DNA from: Acidiflorens sp963847715
GTDB lineage: Bacteria > Acidobacteriota > Terriglobia > Terriglobales > Acidobacteriaceae
Length of the DNA: 64,000 nt
NCBI GenBank assembly: GCA_963847715.1
Contig: CAWKAZ010000011.1
Location: 1 to 64,000 of the forward strand
Reading direction: 5' to 3'
In this document: positions 17,677 through 25,839 of the stretch, one piece after another
How the letters are laid out: each line of letters opens with the position of its first letter
Position numbering within the stretch: the stretch's first letter is position 1
Notes under the pieces: model-generated
The model's database searches: none
What the model saw: only the letters and a program-made list of their open reading frames with translations
What the model was told of the DNA's origin: nothing
Program-made: the position numbers and the translations under genes

Positions 17677-18414
17677 ATGATGCGAAATCTCCTCGTTCTG
17701 CTGCTCGTTTGTTTCCTGACCCCAATTCTTCCCGCCGCTGCTCAAGATGACGCCAAGCCAGTTGCTGCTAACCCTCCCGCCACTGCTCCTGAGCCCAACA
17801 CCAAGGCCTCCGGACGCATCGAGGCTGCCGGCACCGTTCTGGACGAAATCCAGGCTGCTCCCGACCAGCGCATCCCGGAAGAAGTGCTCGGCTCGGCCGA
17901 ATGCGTCGCCGTCGTCCCCTCCATGCTCAACGGAGGATTCGTCGTAGGAGGCCGTTATGGCAAAGGCGTCGCCAGTTGCCGCACCGAAAAGGGCTGGAGC
18001 GCTCCCGCTTTCTTCACCATCGGCGGCGGCAGCTTCGGCCTGCAAATCGGCGGCCAGGCGACTGATCTAATTATGCTGATCATGAACAAGGGCGGCATGG
18101 ACCATCTGCTTTCCAGTCAGTTCAAGCTCGGAGCCGACGCTAGCGCCGCCGCGGGGCCGGTTGGTCGCCATGCTGCTGCTGATACCGACTGGAAAATGAG
18201 GGCGCAGGTTCTGACCTACTCGCGTTCCCGCGGCCTCTTCGCTGGTCTTGAACTCTCCGGCGCCGTCATCAAACAGGATAAAGACAGCACTCGGGACTTC
18301 TATGGCCGCATGGTGCCCTTCAAGACCGCCCTCAAGGGAGATATCGAAGCCCCCAAGTCGGCGTATCCGTTCTTGAGCACGCTCGCCAAGTGGGCACAGC
18401 AAGCGTCAAAGTAA
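17677..18414 (+). CDS. Secreted SYLF (Ysc84-type) lipid-binding domain protein
   Basis: A 245-aa protein with a signal peptide (about residues 1-22, cleavage after PAAAQ), a short Pro/Ala linker and a SYLF domain. Family features are IPEEVLGSAECVAVVPS, GFVVGGRYGKGVASCR, PAFFTIGGGSFGLQIG, DLIMLIMNKGG and SRSRGLFAGLELSGAVI. In other organisms this fold binds phospholipids or phosphoinositides. The bacterial role is unclear; an envelope location is likely. A second ATG at 17680 could also serve as start. Confidence 0.88.
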   Translation: MMRNLLVLLLVCFLTPILPAAAQDDAKPVAANPPATAPEPNTKASGRIEAAGTVLDEIQAAPDQRIPEEVLGSAECVAVVPSMLNGGFVVGGRYGKGVASCRTEKGWSAPAFFTIGGGSFGLQIGGQATDLIMLIMNKGGMDHLLSSQFKLGADASAAAGPVGRHAAADTDWKMRAQVLTYSRSRGLFAGLELSGAVIKQDKDSTRDFYGRMVPFKTALKGDIEAPKSAYPFLSTLAKWAQQASK

Positions 18415-18416
18415 GA

Positions 18417-18499
18417 AGTTCTCAGTTCTCGGTTCCCAGTTCTCAGTGGGATCGCCGAAAGGTCCTTCTCTGAGAACTGAGAACCGAGAACTGAGAACT
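18417..18499. repeat. Heptamer inverted repeat, 30-bp arms
   Basis: The left arm (18417-18446) and right arm (18470-18499) are reverse complements at 29 of 30 positions. Each is four 7-bp units of TGAGAAC type. The loop is 23 bases. The element starts two bases after the SYLF stop and ends six bases before the acyltransferase TTG start, so it fills the whole intergenic gap. Confidence 0.95.
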
Positions 18500-18505
18500 A
18501 CAATA

Positions 18506-19406
18506 TTGCGCCAACGTCTCGAATACGCCATCGTCTGGCCTTGGATCAAGATTCTAGGCTGGCTCCCGCGTCCCCTGGCGCGTGCCATCGGGATCGCTCT
18601 CGGACTGGCCAGTCTATGCAGTGCACGGACGCCTTCGCCGCGTCGGCCAGCGCAATCTTACGATTGCTTTCCCCGAAATGTCTTCCCGAGAGCAACGCCG
18701 CATCCTGCGCGGAGAATTCATCTCTCTCGGACGCCAATTCGCCGAAGTCTGCCTGTTCCCCCGCTACACCCGCGAAAATGTCTCCCGCGTCGTGGTCTAC
18801 GACGGGTTTGAGAACTTCGAACGCGCCTACAACCGCGGCAAGGGCGTTCTCTTTCTTACCGGACATCTCGGTGCCTGGGAACTCTCCGCCTTCGCTCACT
18901 CCCTGCAAGGCCATCCGCTCTCGATCGTGATGCGCTCGCTCGACAATCCCTACATCGACGCCTTGATCCAGAGCTACCGCACCATGCACGGCAACCGCAC
19001 CGTCGACAAAGATGACTTCGTTCGCGGTCTGCTCTCCGCTATGAAAGCCGGAGAAACCGTGGGCATCCTGATGGACACCAACATGACTCCTCCGCAGGGG
19101 GTGTTCGTAGATTTCTTCGGAGTTCCGGCGTGCACGGCCAGTGGCCTTGCGCGCATTGCTCTGCGGACCGACGCGGCGGTCGTTCCCGGCTTCACGGTTT
19201 GGGATGCCAAATTGCGAAAATACATCCTCCGTTTCGATCCCGCGGTCGAACTGGTTCGCTCGGGCGATACCGAAGCGGACATCGTCGACAACACGGCAAA
19301 ATTCACCAAAGTGATCGAGGATTTCGTTCGCCGATATCCGGACCAGTGGCTGTGGGTCCACCGCCGCTGGAAGACAAGACCACCCGGTCAACCTCCGTTG
19401 TATTAA
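18506..19406 (+). pseudogene. LpxL/HtrB-like lysophospholipid or lipid A acyltransferase, one frame break
   Basis: Membrane acyltransferase that in this family transfers an acyl chain to lipid A precursor. The body is open from 18582 to 19406 and has the TGHLGAWE (H-x4-E) catalytic motif near the middle, MRSLDNPYID, ILMDTNM and the family end QWLWVHRRWK. The N-terminus (LRQRLEYAIVWPWIKILGWLPRPLA) is in another frame from TTG 18506. The frames meet near 18611-18617 (GGCCAGTCTATG), where a one-base change gives continuous homology. Reading frames that extend further upstream would be translated repeat DNA. It lies just upstream of lpxD. Confidence 0.8.
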
Positions 19407-19432
19407 GCCTTTGCACAATCACGCTAGTGTGG

Positions 19433-19452
19433 CGCGGGCGCCCTCGCCCGCG
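19433..19452. repeat. REP-like hairpin
   Basis: CGCGGGCG-CCCT-CGCCCGCG forms a perfect 8-bp stem in the gap between the acyltransferase and lpxD. It matches the style of other acidobacterial GGGCGCCCTCGCCC-type elements and may work as a bidirectional terminator. Confidence 0.75.
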
Positions 19453-19520
19453 TGTCGGCCATCGCCAGCTGACGGTCGGACGGGTGGGCCGTTACCGCGC
19501 GAATCTCGACTCCAAACTCC

Positions 19521-19549
19521 GGTTACTGGGCACTGGCGACTGAGTGCTG
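19521..19549. repeat. Heptamer repeat GGTTACT/GGGCACT type
   Basis: Four degenerate 7-bp units (GGTTACT, GGGCACT, GGCGACT, GAGTGCT) lie 22 bases before the lpxD start. Related units occur at 7691-7716. Confidence 0.75.
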
Positions 19550-19570
19550 ATTACGCGACAATAGACAGCC

Positions 19571-20575
19571 ATGAGCCAGAGCGTGCGCGATCTGTCCACA
19601 AAACTAACTTGCCATCTTCTGGGAGACGCCTCCGTCATCATTACCCAAGTCTCCAGCCTGGAATCCGCCAAGGCCGACAGTTTGGTTTTCGCCGAAGATG
19701 CCCAGCACCTGGCCACTGCCATTGCATCACCAGCCGCGGCCATCATCGTGGGTGATTTCGCTGCGACAAACTTCGCCGCCAGCGCCTCAAAGCCACTCCT
19801 GATTTCCCCACAGCCTCGTCTCGCCTTCGCCCGCGCCGCTAAACTGCTCCGCGATCCCGAACAAAAACGTGCAGTTCACCCCACCGCCATCGTTCCCGCG
19901 TCCGCCGTGATCGGCAGGAACGTCGCCGTGGGCTCGAAAGCGGTTCTCGGCGAACACGTACGGATCGGCGACGAAACGACGATCGGCCCCGGCACAGTGA
20001 TGGGCGATCATGCCACAATCGGCAGCCATTGCCGAATCGATGCCAACGTCACGATCTACGCAGGCACAACCCTCGGCGACCACGTAGTCGTTCAGGCGGG
20101 TGCCGTTCTCGGCAGCGAAGGCTTCGGGTACGTCCGCGACTCCGCAACTGGACGCTACGAGCAGTCTCCGCAAATCGGACGCCTCGTCATCGAAGACGAC
20201 GTGGAGATCGGTGCCAACTCTACTATCGACCGCGGCGCTCTCGACGAAACCAGAATCCGCCGTGGCGCAAAAATCGACAACCTCGTCCACATCGGCCACA
20301 ACTGTCAAATCGGAAAAAACGTCATCATCGCTGCCCAAACCGGTCTCTCGGGCAGCGTCACCATCGAAGACAACGTAGTGATGGGTGGGCAAGTCGGCAT
20401 CGGCGATCACGCTCGAGTCGAAGCCGGAGCCATGATTGGCGGCCAAGGCGGGATTTTGCCGAAGAAAATTCTGCGCGGCAACGGCGTTGTTTTCTGGGGA
20501 ACTCCCGCTCGTCCAGTAAAGGAGTACCTTAAGGAACTGGCTTTCTTATCGAGGTCTGCCAAGGAAAGAAGCTAG
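19571..20575 (+). CDS. lpxD: UDP-3-O-acylglucosamine N-acyltransferase
   Basis: LpxD adds the second hydroxyacyl chain in lipid A synthesis, from acyl-ACP. A 334-aa protein with an N-terminal uridine-binding domain (about 1-100) and a left-handed beta helix of hexapeptide repeats (IGRNVAVG, IGDETTIG, IGSHCRID and so on). Family signatures are GSEGFGYV, IGANSTIDRG and the catalytic-histidine region NLVHIGHNCQIG, then the C-terminal helical tail PARPVKEYLK. Position after an LpxL-like acyltransferase supports a lipid A role and a diderm envelope. Confidence 0.93.
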   Translation: MSQSVRDLSTKLTCHLLGDASVIITQVSSLESAKADSLVFAEDAQHLATAIASPAAAIIVGDFAATNFAASASKPLLISPQPRLAFARAAKLLRDPEQKRAVHPTAIVPASAVIGRNVAVGSKAVLGEHVRIGDETTIGPGTVMGDHATIGSHCRIDANVTIYAGTTLGDHVVVQAGAVLGSEGFGYVRDSATGRYEQSPQIGRLVIEDDVEIGANSTIDRGALDETRIRRGAKIDNLVHIGHNCQIGKNVIIAAQTGLSGSVTIEDNVVMGGQVGIGDHARVEAGAMIGGQGGILPKKILRGNGVVFWGTPARPVKEYLKELAFLSRSAKERS

Positions 20576-20649
20576 CAAGCCGTGATGGCTGTCATCGCAA
20601 ATCACGAGATTCCTTAGTAGAGGTGAAAGGCATTCGTTGACCCCCTCCC

Positions 20650-20760
20650 TGAAGCGGTCTTTGGGGAATCAAAGACTTAGCGACCAGCGATCGCCAGGTC
20701 TTTGAGAAATAAGGACTTATTTGTAAAGTATTTAAGAATCAATGGTTTAGATAGATATTT
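20650..20760. repeat. Intergenic repeat, GTCTTTG/CAAAGAC type
   Basis: GTCTTTG-GGGAAT-CAAAGAC (20657-20676) is a perfect 7-bp hairpin. Further copies of GGTCTTTGAGAA and GGACTTATTTG/TAAAG-like units run to about 20745. It resembles the other short-unit elements but the period is less regular. Confidence 0.55.
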
Positions 20761-20772
20761 GGCTTACCGGCT

Positions 20773-21378
20773 ATGCCCATCATCGTCATCGGCGGACACT
20801 CCCGCAGCGTCGGCAAGACCAGCGTGGTCGCCGGCCTGATCTCCGCTTTGCCCGCGTTTCACTGGACAGCCCTCAAAATCACGCAATACGGACACGGCGT
20901 CTGCTCCGCCGACGGCGAAGCCTGCGACTGCGCGACCGCCGATCATTCGTTTGCCGTGTCAGAAGAGAAAGACCGCTCGGGTGACTCCGACACTTCGCGC
21001 TTCCTCATCGCGGGAGCCGATCACTCCTGGTGGGTGCGCACGCAGCAAGGTCATCTGGCGGAGGCGATGCCGCGGATCCGCAAGGTACTGGCCTCCACGC
21101 AAAACGTCATCATCGAATCGAACAGCATCATGCGCTTCATCAAGCCAGATCTTTACTTGACGGTTCTTGACCCGTCCACGGCAGACTTCAAGACTTCAGC
21201 GCAAACTTTTCTCGACCGCGCCGACGCCGTGCTACTGCACTCCGCGGCAAGCGCCAACGATCCAACCTGGAAACAAGTCTCTCTCAAACCGGTCATCGCC
21301 CGCCCAAGCTTCCTAATCCAACCTCCAACCTACGTGACATCCGAAGTAGTCGAGTTCGTTCGCAGACGCTTAGCATAA
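20773..21378 (+). CDS. P-loop nucleotide-binding protein, MobB-like
   Basis: A 201-aa protein with a Walker A loop near the start (GGHSRSVGKTS) and the layout of MobB-type GTPases, which assist guanine-dinucleotide attachment to molybdopterin. DTSRFLIAGADHSW matches the MobB DTxRxxxAGA stretch and VIIESNSI the Walker B region. A cysteine cluster (VCSADGEACDC, about residues 43-53) is unusual and could bind metal. No molybdenum cofactor genes are nearby, so the substrate is uncertain. ATG 20773 is the natural start. Confidence 0.65.
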   Translation: MPIIVIGGHSRSVGKTSVVAGLISALPAFHWTALKITQYGHGVCSADGEACDCATADHSFAVSEEKDRSGDSDTSRFLIAGADHSWWVRTQQGHLAEAMPRIRKVLASTQNVIIESNSIMRFIKPDLYLTVLDPSTADFKTSAQTFLDRADAVLLHSAASANDPTWKQVSLKPVIARPSFLIQPPTYVTSEVVEFVRRRLA

Positions 21379-21686
21379 TCACCAGCAAAGCAGCACAATC
21401 AATGCCCGTCATCCTTCGCGAAGACGGACCCTACACCCACGACCGGCTGCAGGGCGTTCACTGGCTGCGACCAACCCTCGATAAGTGCTAACGCTGGTTA
21501 CGTAAACTGACTTTAGTTTCCGGTGTGCTCGTCATCCGCCCAGAACGGCCGAGTTCTTGGGAATCTTGGTGACCGCATTGCCGAAGTATCTCTCTTCGAG
21601 AATCACTCGAGCTTAGATGAATCGGCTTGTCTTCCAACCCTAGAGGCCGCTAGGGCATCAACTACCGATCGGAGAGCTTACTGCCT
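21379..21686. other. Gene-free gap of about 300 bases
   Basis: I see no credible gene, repeat array or terminator. A 28-codon frame from 21401 begins MPVILRED, faintly recalling the SOS-associated peptidase family, but it is too short to support a call. Confidence 0.4.
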
Positions 21687-22409
21687 GTGAAGCAGGTGAT
21701 CAAAGGTGTGCACATCATCCCGATGGGGTTTGCAAACGCCTTCCTGATCGAGGGCGACAACGGGTTGACGCTGATTGACGCCGGTTTCGCGGGCAAGGAG
21801 CCAGCGGTCTTCGGGGCGATCCGCGGGCTTGGCCGTTCGCCAGGCCAGCTCAAGCACCTGATTTTCACGCACGCCCACCCTGATCACATCGGCAGCGCCG
21901 CCGCTATCGTGCGGGGAACCGGTGCGAGGACCTACATGCACCCGCTCGATATCCCCATCGCCGAGAGTGGAGGCCCCTTTCGGCCGATGACGCCCGCGCC
22001 CGGTTTGTTGGGGCGAGTTTTGTGCAACCTGTTCTTCCGTCCGGACGAGCGACTAGACCCGGTCACCATCGACCAGCCTTTGACCCCAGGGGAAATACTG
22101 CCGATCGCAGGTGGCTTCGAGGTAATTCATGTCCCCGGGCATTGCGCCGGACAGGTCGCGCTGCTGTGGCTTCCTGGACGAATGCTGTTCGCGGCTGATG
22201 TGTGTACGAACATCATGGGCCTCGGTGATCCCGTTGGCTTCGAGAACTTGGAGGAAGGTCGTGTGAGCCAGCGCAAACTCGCCAGTCTTTCATTCGATGC
22301 TGCCGAGTTTGGCCATGGCAAACCCATCGCCCGCAATGCGTCGACGCGCTTTCGTAGTAAATACGGCAAGCATCCAGAGGAAGTACACCAGCAGCGATCT
22401 GCAGCATAA
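21687..22409 (+). CDS. Metallo-beta-lactamase-fold hydrolase
   Basis: A 240-aa MBL-fold enzyme of broad class (glyoxalase II/lactonase-like). The metal-binding motif THAHPDHIG (HxHxDH) lies near residues 61-69, the next histidine in HVPGHCAGQ, the bridging Asp in LFAADVCTN and the last histidine in FGHGKPI near 214. No signal peptide, so it is cytoplasmic. The substrate cannot be inferred from context, as it is flanked by a MobB-like gene and a patch of tiny genes. Confidence 0.85.
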   Translation: MKQVIKGVHIIPMGFANAFLIEGDNGLTLIDAGFAGKEPAVFGAIRGLGRSPGQLKHLIFTHAHPDHIGSAAAIVRGTGARTYMHPLDIPIAESGGPFRPMTPAPGLLGRVLCNLFFRPDERLDPVTIDQPLTPGEILPIAGGFEVIHVPGHCAGQVALLWLPGRMLFAADVCTNIMGLGDPVGFENLEEGRVSQRKLASLSFDAAEFGHGKPIARNASTRFRSKYGKHPEEVHQQRSAA

Positions 22410-22529
22410 TGCCCCAATTCCAGCGGGCGGCTGGCCGACTGGTTTTGTCTAAAACGCTGCAATGGTTTCGTTAGCAAATCTTCGAAGGCCGCCCTTGCGC
22501 TCTGAGACGGCGTTTGGCAAACTAGCACT

Positions 22530-22679
22530 ATGAGAACCAGTCGGAACGAACCGCAGTGTCACGAAGATCGCAAAGCTCAAAAACTTTTGGAGCGCATCGA
22601 CAGGAAGCTCGAAGCGAAAAGCACCCCCCAGAACTCACTCCAAGCGACTTCCCCGAAACAGTGTCCTGCTGCGGCTTGA
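22530..22679 (+). CDS. Possible small protein, 49 aa
   Basis: ATG-started frame giving a basic, helix-prone peptide (EDRKAQKLLERIDRKLEAKS in the centre). It is the first of several tiny frames between 22.5 and 24.2 kb. There is no recognised family and no clear ribosome-binding site, so confidence is low. Confidence 0.3.
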   Translation: MRTSRNEPQCHEDRKAQKLLERIDRKLEAKSTPQNSLQATSPKQCPAAA

Positions 22680-22710
22680 AAGTTGGAAGAACGTCGGAGA
22701 TGTAGTTGCA

Positions 22711-22920
22711 ATGAGAGCGTGGCAAACAGAGACAGGACACCTCGCATGCCGCTGGTCTGAGGTGGGACGGAACGTTCAGTACAACCCGCGTTGGGTGCAA
22801 GAGAGCACAGATATTCAAAGCGGATACTTGCCGCCCCTTCCTGATTTTGCCACCCACAGTCCTTTCGGCGGCACCGTCGCTTGGTTCCAACTGCATGCCA
22901 CTGAGCGCGATTCCAAATAA
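22711..22920 (+). CDS. Small protein of unknown function, 69 aa
   Basis: Translates to a compact sequence rich in Trp and Pro (ACRWSEVGRNVQYNPRW, then YLPPLPDFATHSPFGG), with the composition of a real protein rather than a shadow frame. I believe similar short acidobacterial proteins exist but cannot name a family. A long minus-strand frame across the same region (22528-23160) lacks protein-like features and I prefer the plus strand. Confidence 0.45.
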   Translation: MRAWQTETGHLACRWSEVGRNVQYNPRWVQESTDIQSGYLPPLPDFATHSPFGGTVAWFQLHATERDSK

Positions 22921-23061
22921 ATCATCCGTTGATCCAACCAACAGCCAAGATGGAAGAGCTTGCTGACGTGACATCGCAATTGATTTCGTCAACAACGCCA
23001 CAGGAATCATTAGGGCCGTCGGTACTGGAAAGATAGCCTGTGACCGGTGTAGGGTACGGAC

Positions 23062-23226
23062 ATGACCCAGCCCACGCCCATCACGCCGCTCTGCTCGATT
23101 TGTGGTAGGCCCGTCGAGCTTGAAACCAGTAATACTGACAGCAACGCGGAGCCTGTGCACGAAGACTGCTACGCTGCAAAGATCGCGTCGAAAAGATCAC
23201 CCACCAAGGAAGACGAGAACGCTTAA
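23062..23226 (+). CDS. Small zinc-ribbon-like protein, 54 aa
   Basis: Contains CSICGRPV followed after ~17 residues by VHEDCYAAKI, a CxxC...HxxC arrangement typical of a single zinc-binding knuckle. The charged C-terminus (KRSPTKEDENA) is likely flexible. The start ATG at 23062 is preceded by AGGGTACGGAC, a weak ribosome-binding site. The last four bases overlap the convergent 64-aa gene. Confidence 0.55.
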   Translation: MTQPTPITPLCSICGRPVELETSNTDSNAEPVHEDCYAAKIASKRSPTKEDENA

Positions 23227-23417
23227 TGTGGCGTCAAGCGGTTTCGGTCGCGCCGCTCCGACGCGAAGGGATATTCGATAAGTCGGGTTCGAAGGCGTTC
23301 GACGTAGCGATGCAACGCCGCCCGAAGTTCAATCAGTAGCGGTACGACTTCATCATCAGCTTTGGCGACGAGCACCTGTTGGCAAAGGCTACGGATTCTA
23401 TCTTCAATTCGACGCAA
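23223..23417 (-). CDS. Small helical protein of unknown function, 64 aa
   Basis: TTG-started frame coding for a predicted two-helix protein (IEDRIRSLCQQVLVAKADDEVVPLL then RAALHRYVERLRTRL written in parts, ending EYPF). The heptad-like spacing suggests a helical hairpin or coiled coil. It is plausible as a conserved acidobacterial small protein, but no ribosome-binding site is visible and the start is uncertain. Confidence 0.42.
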   Translation of the reverse strand: MRRIEDRIRSLCQQVLVAKADDEVVPLLIELRAALHRYVERLRTRLIEYPFASERRDRNRLTPH

Positions 23418-23598
23418 GGGCGGCCTAGGTTCCCGACGAAGCGGCCCACGAAGGATTCTTCACGCAGAAAGAACCTCAGGAAATACCGGGGATTCCTAAT
23501 GCGGAGCCTACAGGATTCACCCTATACCTTCAGGTCATGTTCATTGCTAGACTGGATTCAACTTTTTCACCTTAGGGTTCAAACATACTTTCTGGCGC

Positions 23599-23631
23599 GG
23601 GCTCGTCTCTCCACGGGCCCGTCTTTTTTTT
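23599..23631 (+). terminator. Rho-independent terminator
   Basis: GGGCTCGT-CTCTCC-ACGGGCCC forms an 8-bp stem with one G-T pair, followed by GTCTTTTTTTT. No convincing plus-strand gene ends just upstream, so it may close a small RNA or an unrecognised transcript beginning near 23.5 kb. Confidence 0.75.
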
Positions 23632-23644
23632 GCGAGGGCATGGC

Positions 23645-23872
23645 ATGGCTAGAACCACGAGCACATCTACGTCAATTGAAAGCCGGGACCCAGTTTGGAT
23701 ACTACAACGCGCTATGGGCCATCTGATGACAGGCGGCGAGACTTTTACGGATGATGACCACGCCGCCGTTTCCGAGATAACGAAGCGCATCGTGAGTTTG
23801 ATGGAGATGCGAAGCGGGCCGGATCAAACGACACAGACGCGGGGAACGCGCCCTAGCCTTGGGGCCAAATAG
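23645..23872 (+). CDS. Possible small protein, 75 aa
   Basis: Begins 13 bases after the T-run of the preceding terminator, with GAGGG at 23634-23638 as a possible ribosome-binding site. The protein is Ser/Thr-rich at the start, then DPVWILQRAMGHLMTGG and DDDHAAVSEITKRIVSLM, two likely helices. No family is recognised. Confidence 0.42.
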   Translation: MARTTSTSTSIESRDPVWILQRAMGHLMTGGETFTDDDHAAVSEITKRIVSLMEMRSGPDQTTQTRGTRPSLGAK

Positions 23873-23944
23873 AAGTTGTACGCGGCCGTACAGACTTGCG
23901 AAATTAACCCGTGGTATTTTTTCCGCGGATAGTGCCTTCCCCAA

Positions 23945-23970
23945 GCCCCACCGGACCCATCCCGTGGGGC
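23945..23970. repeat. GCCCCAC/GTGGGGC hairpin
   Basis: Perfect 7-bp arms around a 12-base loop, between two tiny genes. There is no T-run, so it may be a processing or regulatory hairpin rather than a classical terminator. Confidence 0.5.
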
Positions 23971-24021
23971 CTCTGTCATTCCCGGTCGGGCCGCCCCCGG
24001 CCGGGGTCAAAGCGGGATCTT

Positions 24022-24129
24022 ATGACGATGTACGACTTTGCGCAGGCGTTCGCAGCACTCGGAATAGTGCTATGGGCAGCGAGTGTTCTGACTGATCGAG
24101 TAAACAAGAGAAACCGGCCGGACAGATGA
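24022..24129 (+). CDS. Possible single-pass membrane peptide, 35 aa
   Basis: MTMYDFAQAFAALG then IVLWAASVLTD and a basic tail (RVNKRNRPDR): a short hydrophobic helix with positive residues after it, like many small membrane proteins or holin-like peptides. A longer in-frame extension upstream is unlikely because it crosses the hairpin at 23945-23970. Confidence 0.38.
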   Translation: MTMYDFAQAFAALGIVLWAASVLTDRVNKRNRPDR

Positions 24130-24195
24130 GATGGATTGCGAGTGCCTGGTTACAACAGCTACGCGCGCTATGCGAAGAGCGACTGCATTGAAACT

Positions 24196-24420
24196 TTAGG
24201 CACCATCCCTCGCGCCCTGCATAACTCCAACCTGTTTTAGCAACCCCACCAAGTCATAAAAGAACTTTTCTTCGACGATCTCGCCGTTCTTCCAGTGTGC
24301 CACGCACCCTTCTGCGGCTCGCAGCGATACGAATGCAGAGGTCATTGGCTCAAGATGACGACCCCAGCGTAGATTGCGAATTTTCTCCGCGCGCTCTCTG
24401 CGTCTCGGCGGTGAAATGCC
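24196..24420 (-). pseudogene. NTF2/SnoaL-like gene remnant joined to a repeat
   Basis: The last ~60 codons read as the end of an NTF2/SnoaL-like protein: FVSLRAAEGCVAHWKNGEI, VEEKFFYDLVGLLKQVGV. This parallels the end of the intact gene at 46507-46998 (GKISRCLDFYDVAGIMRQVG). Upstream the same frame runs into an intergenic repeat of CGAGACGCAGAGAGCGC type with no start codon, so the 5' part is missing. It appears to be a degraded gene whose front was replaced by repeat DNA. Confidence 0.45.
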
Positions 24421-25824
24421 CTACGTATACATTCCAATCACCCGCTCGATCGCGCGCCGGCATACCGCGCAGAATCTTTGATGGCGGGTGAACATGATGC
24501 AATCGATCTCCGGACGGTAGTATCCCTTCGCCTCGTAATTTGCCCCTTCGAATGCCCCGACCTTCCCTGCATATTTTTCGGATCGAAATAGCGTTTCTTC
24601 GCTCTCGCGCTCCTTGCGGAACAGATCTTCCATCTCCGACTCCGGTTTGTTCGCCGCCCGCAGGGCATGCCTCTGCTTCTGGATCTCGGCTTCGTAATGC
24701 TCAAAGTCATCCTTCTTCCACGGCGTCGGCAAAGGCGTGCCTGCTTCCACCAGGTCTTTCCACTTGAGGTTCGCTGGATCAAGCAGCGCTGTCACGTTCG
24801 GTTCCCATGGCTCCGTCCTCTTCTCCGATGACAGGTAGGAAACGTCCGACGTGTAGTACTCATCCGCCAGACCCGCAAACTGGTGCCCGAATTCATGCAC
24901 TCCCACATAGTTTGCCCAGGCATTGTCGATCGCAACCGTTGCGTACTGATTGAAGATTCCGCCGCCACCGTACGTCTTTCCGTTCACCAGAATTTCGACG
25001 AACTCATACGGCGCAAACGACGCGACATCGCGCAGCGTGCGATTCTCCGCCGTCAGGATGTAGCGCTCGGAGTCGAATGTGTCGTAAGTAGCCCCCAAGG
25101 GCGACCGTCTGTAAATTCCGCTTGACGGGCGCGACACGCCCGACTCATCGGCCGCGGGACACAGGCCCCATACGTTGAAATCTTTCTGGTGCTCGTGAAA
25201 CGGAGACGCCGCAAACAGCGCATCCATGAATCTGCGTGCATCTTTCTCAAATTTGCCGCGCTCCACCGCCGTATAACCGTCGCCTAAGACCAGCAAATCT
25301 ACCTTCGTCGCCGGGTCCCCCATCTTCTGCAATTCCATCAACGCTCCCGGCGATGGCGGACGCGAGCGGTCGACGAATTTGTCTTTCGGATCCACCGCCG
25401 ACTTCCAGACTTCGTGAAAGCCGTCCGCGTCCCGCTCTTTCACCGACACTTCCACCGGAGCATCTGGACTCGGAAACCGCAACGACTCCGAAAATGTGCG
25501 GTTGCCATGTTGCGCCTCGTCGGTCGTCCGCCACTCTGCAAATACCGAGTTGAATCCGCGTGAGTACAGCAATTTCTTGCTGGCCTGGTCGCGCACTTCA
25601 AACAGGTAATTTCCGGACTGGCTCTCGTCGATCGCCTTATGCAGATTCCCCGGCCATTCCAGCGGTTCCAGCACCATGCGATCCATGCTGAACCACTCGT
25701 CATGGGAGTTTCCGGAATGGTAGTAATCCACGCGCAGAGTGCGCGGCGTTGCAAAGCTAAGAGTTGTAAAAATGAAGAGGCACAGCAGAAGTGAGATAAC
25801 TACGAAGCCGGACGTTCGTTGCAT
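24421..25824 (-). CDS. Secreted M64-family metallopeptidase
   Basis: A 467-aa zinc metallopeptidase of the IgA-peptidase M64 family. N-terminal signal peptide (about residues 1-26, ending SFA), then a beta-rich N-terminal domain, then the peptidase domain. The active site VHEFGHQFAGLADEYY (HExxHxxxxxxD) is near residue 316, and VDLLVLGDGYT near 180 is the family's entry strand. A C-terminal CAVCRRAIER segment may form a disulphide or metal site. Environmental members probably digest external proteins; the substrate is unknown. Confidence 0.88.
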   Translation of the reverse strand: MQRTSGFVVISLLLCLFIFTTLSFATPRTLRVDYYHSGNSHDEWFSMDRMVLEPLEWPGNLHKAIDESQSGNYLFEVRDQASKKLLYSRGFNSVFAEWRTTDEAQHGNRTFSESLRFPSPDAPVEVSVKERDADGFHEVWKSAVDPKDKFVDRSRPPSPGALMELQKMGDPATKVDLLVLGDGYTAVERGKFEKDARRFMDALFAASPFHEHQKDFNVWGLCPAADESGVSRPSSGIYRRSPLGATYDTFDSERYILTAENRTLRDVASFAPYEFVEILVNGKTYGGGGIFNQYATVAIDNAWANYVGVHEFGHQFAGLADEYYTSDVSYLSSEKRTEPWEPNVTALLDPANLKWKDLVEAGTPLPTPWKKDDFEHYEAEIQKQRHALRAANKPESEMEDLFRKERESEETLFRSEKYAGKVGAFEGANYEAKGYYRPEIDCIMFTRHQRFCAVCRRAIERVIGMYT

Positions 25825-25839
25825 GCCCGGAATTGTACG

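Noticed and set aside
22528..23160. 210-codon minus-strand frame
   Set aside because: No domain, signal peptide or even composition; it overlaps better small plus-strand frames and looks like a shadow.
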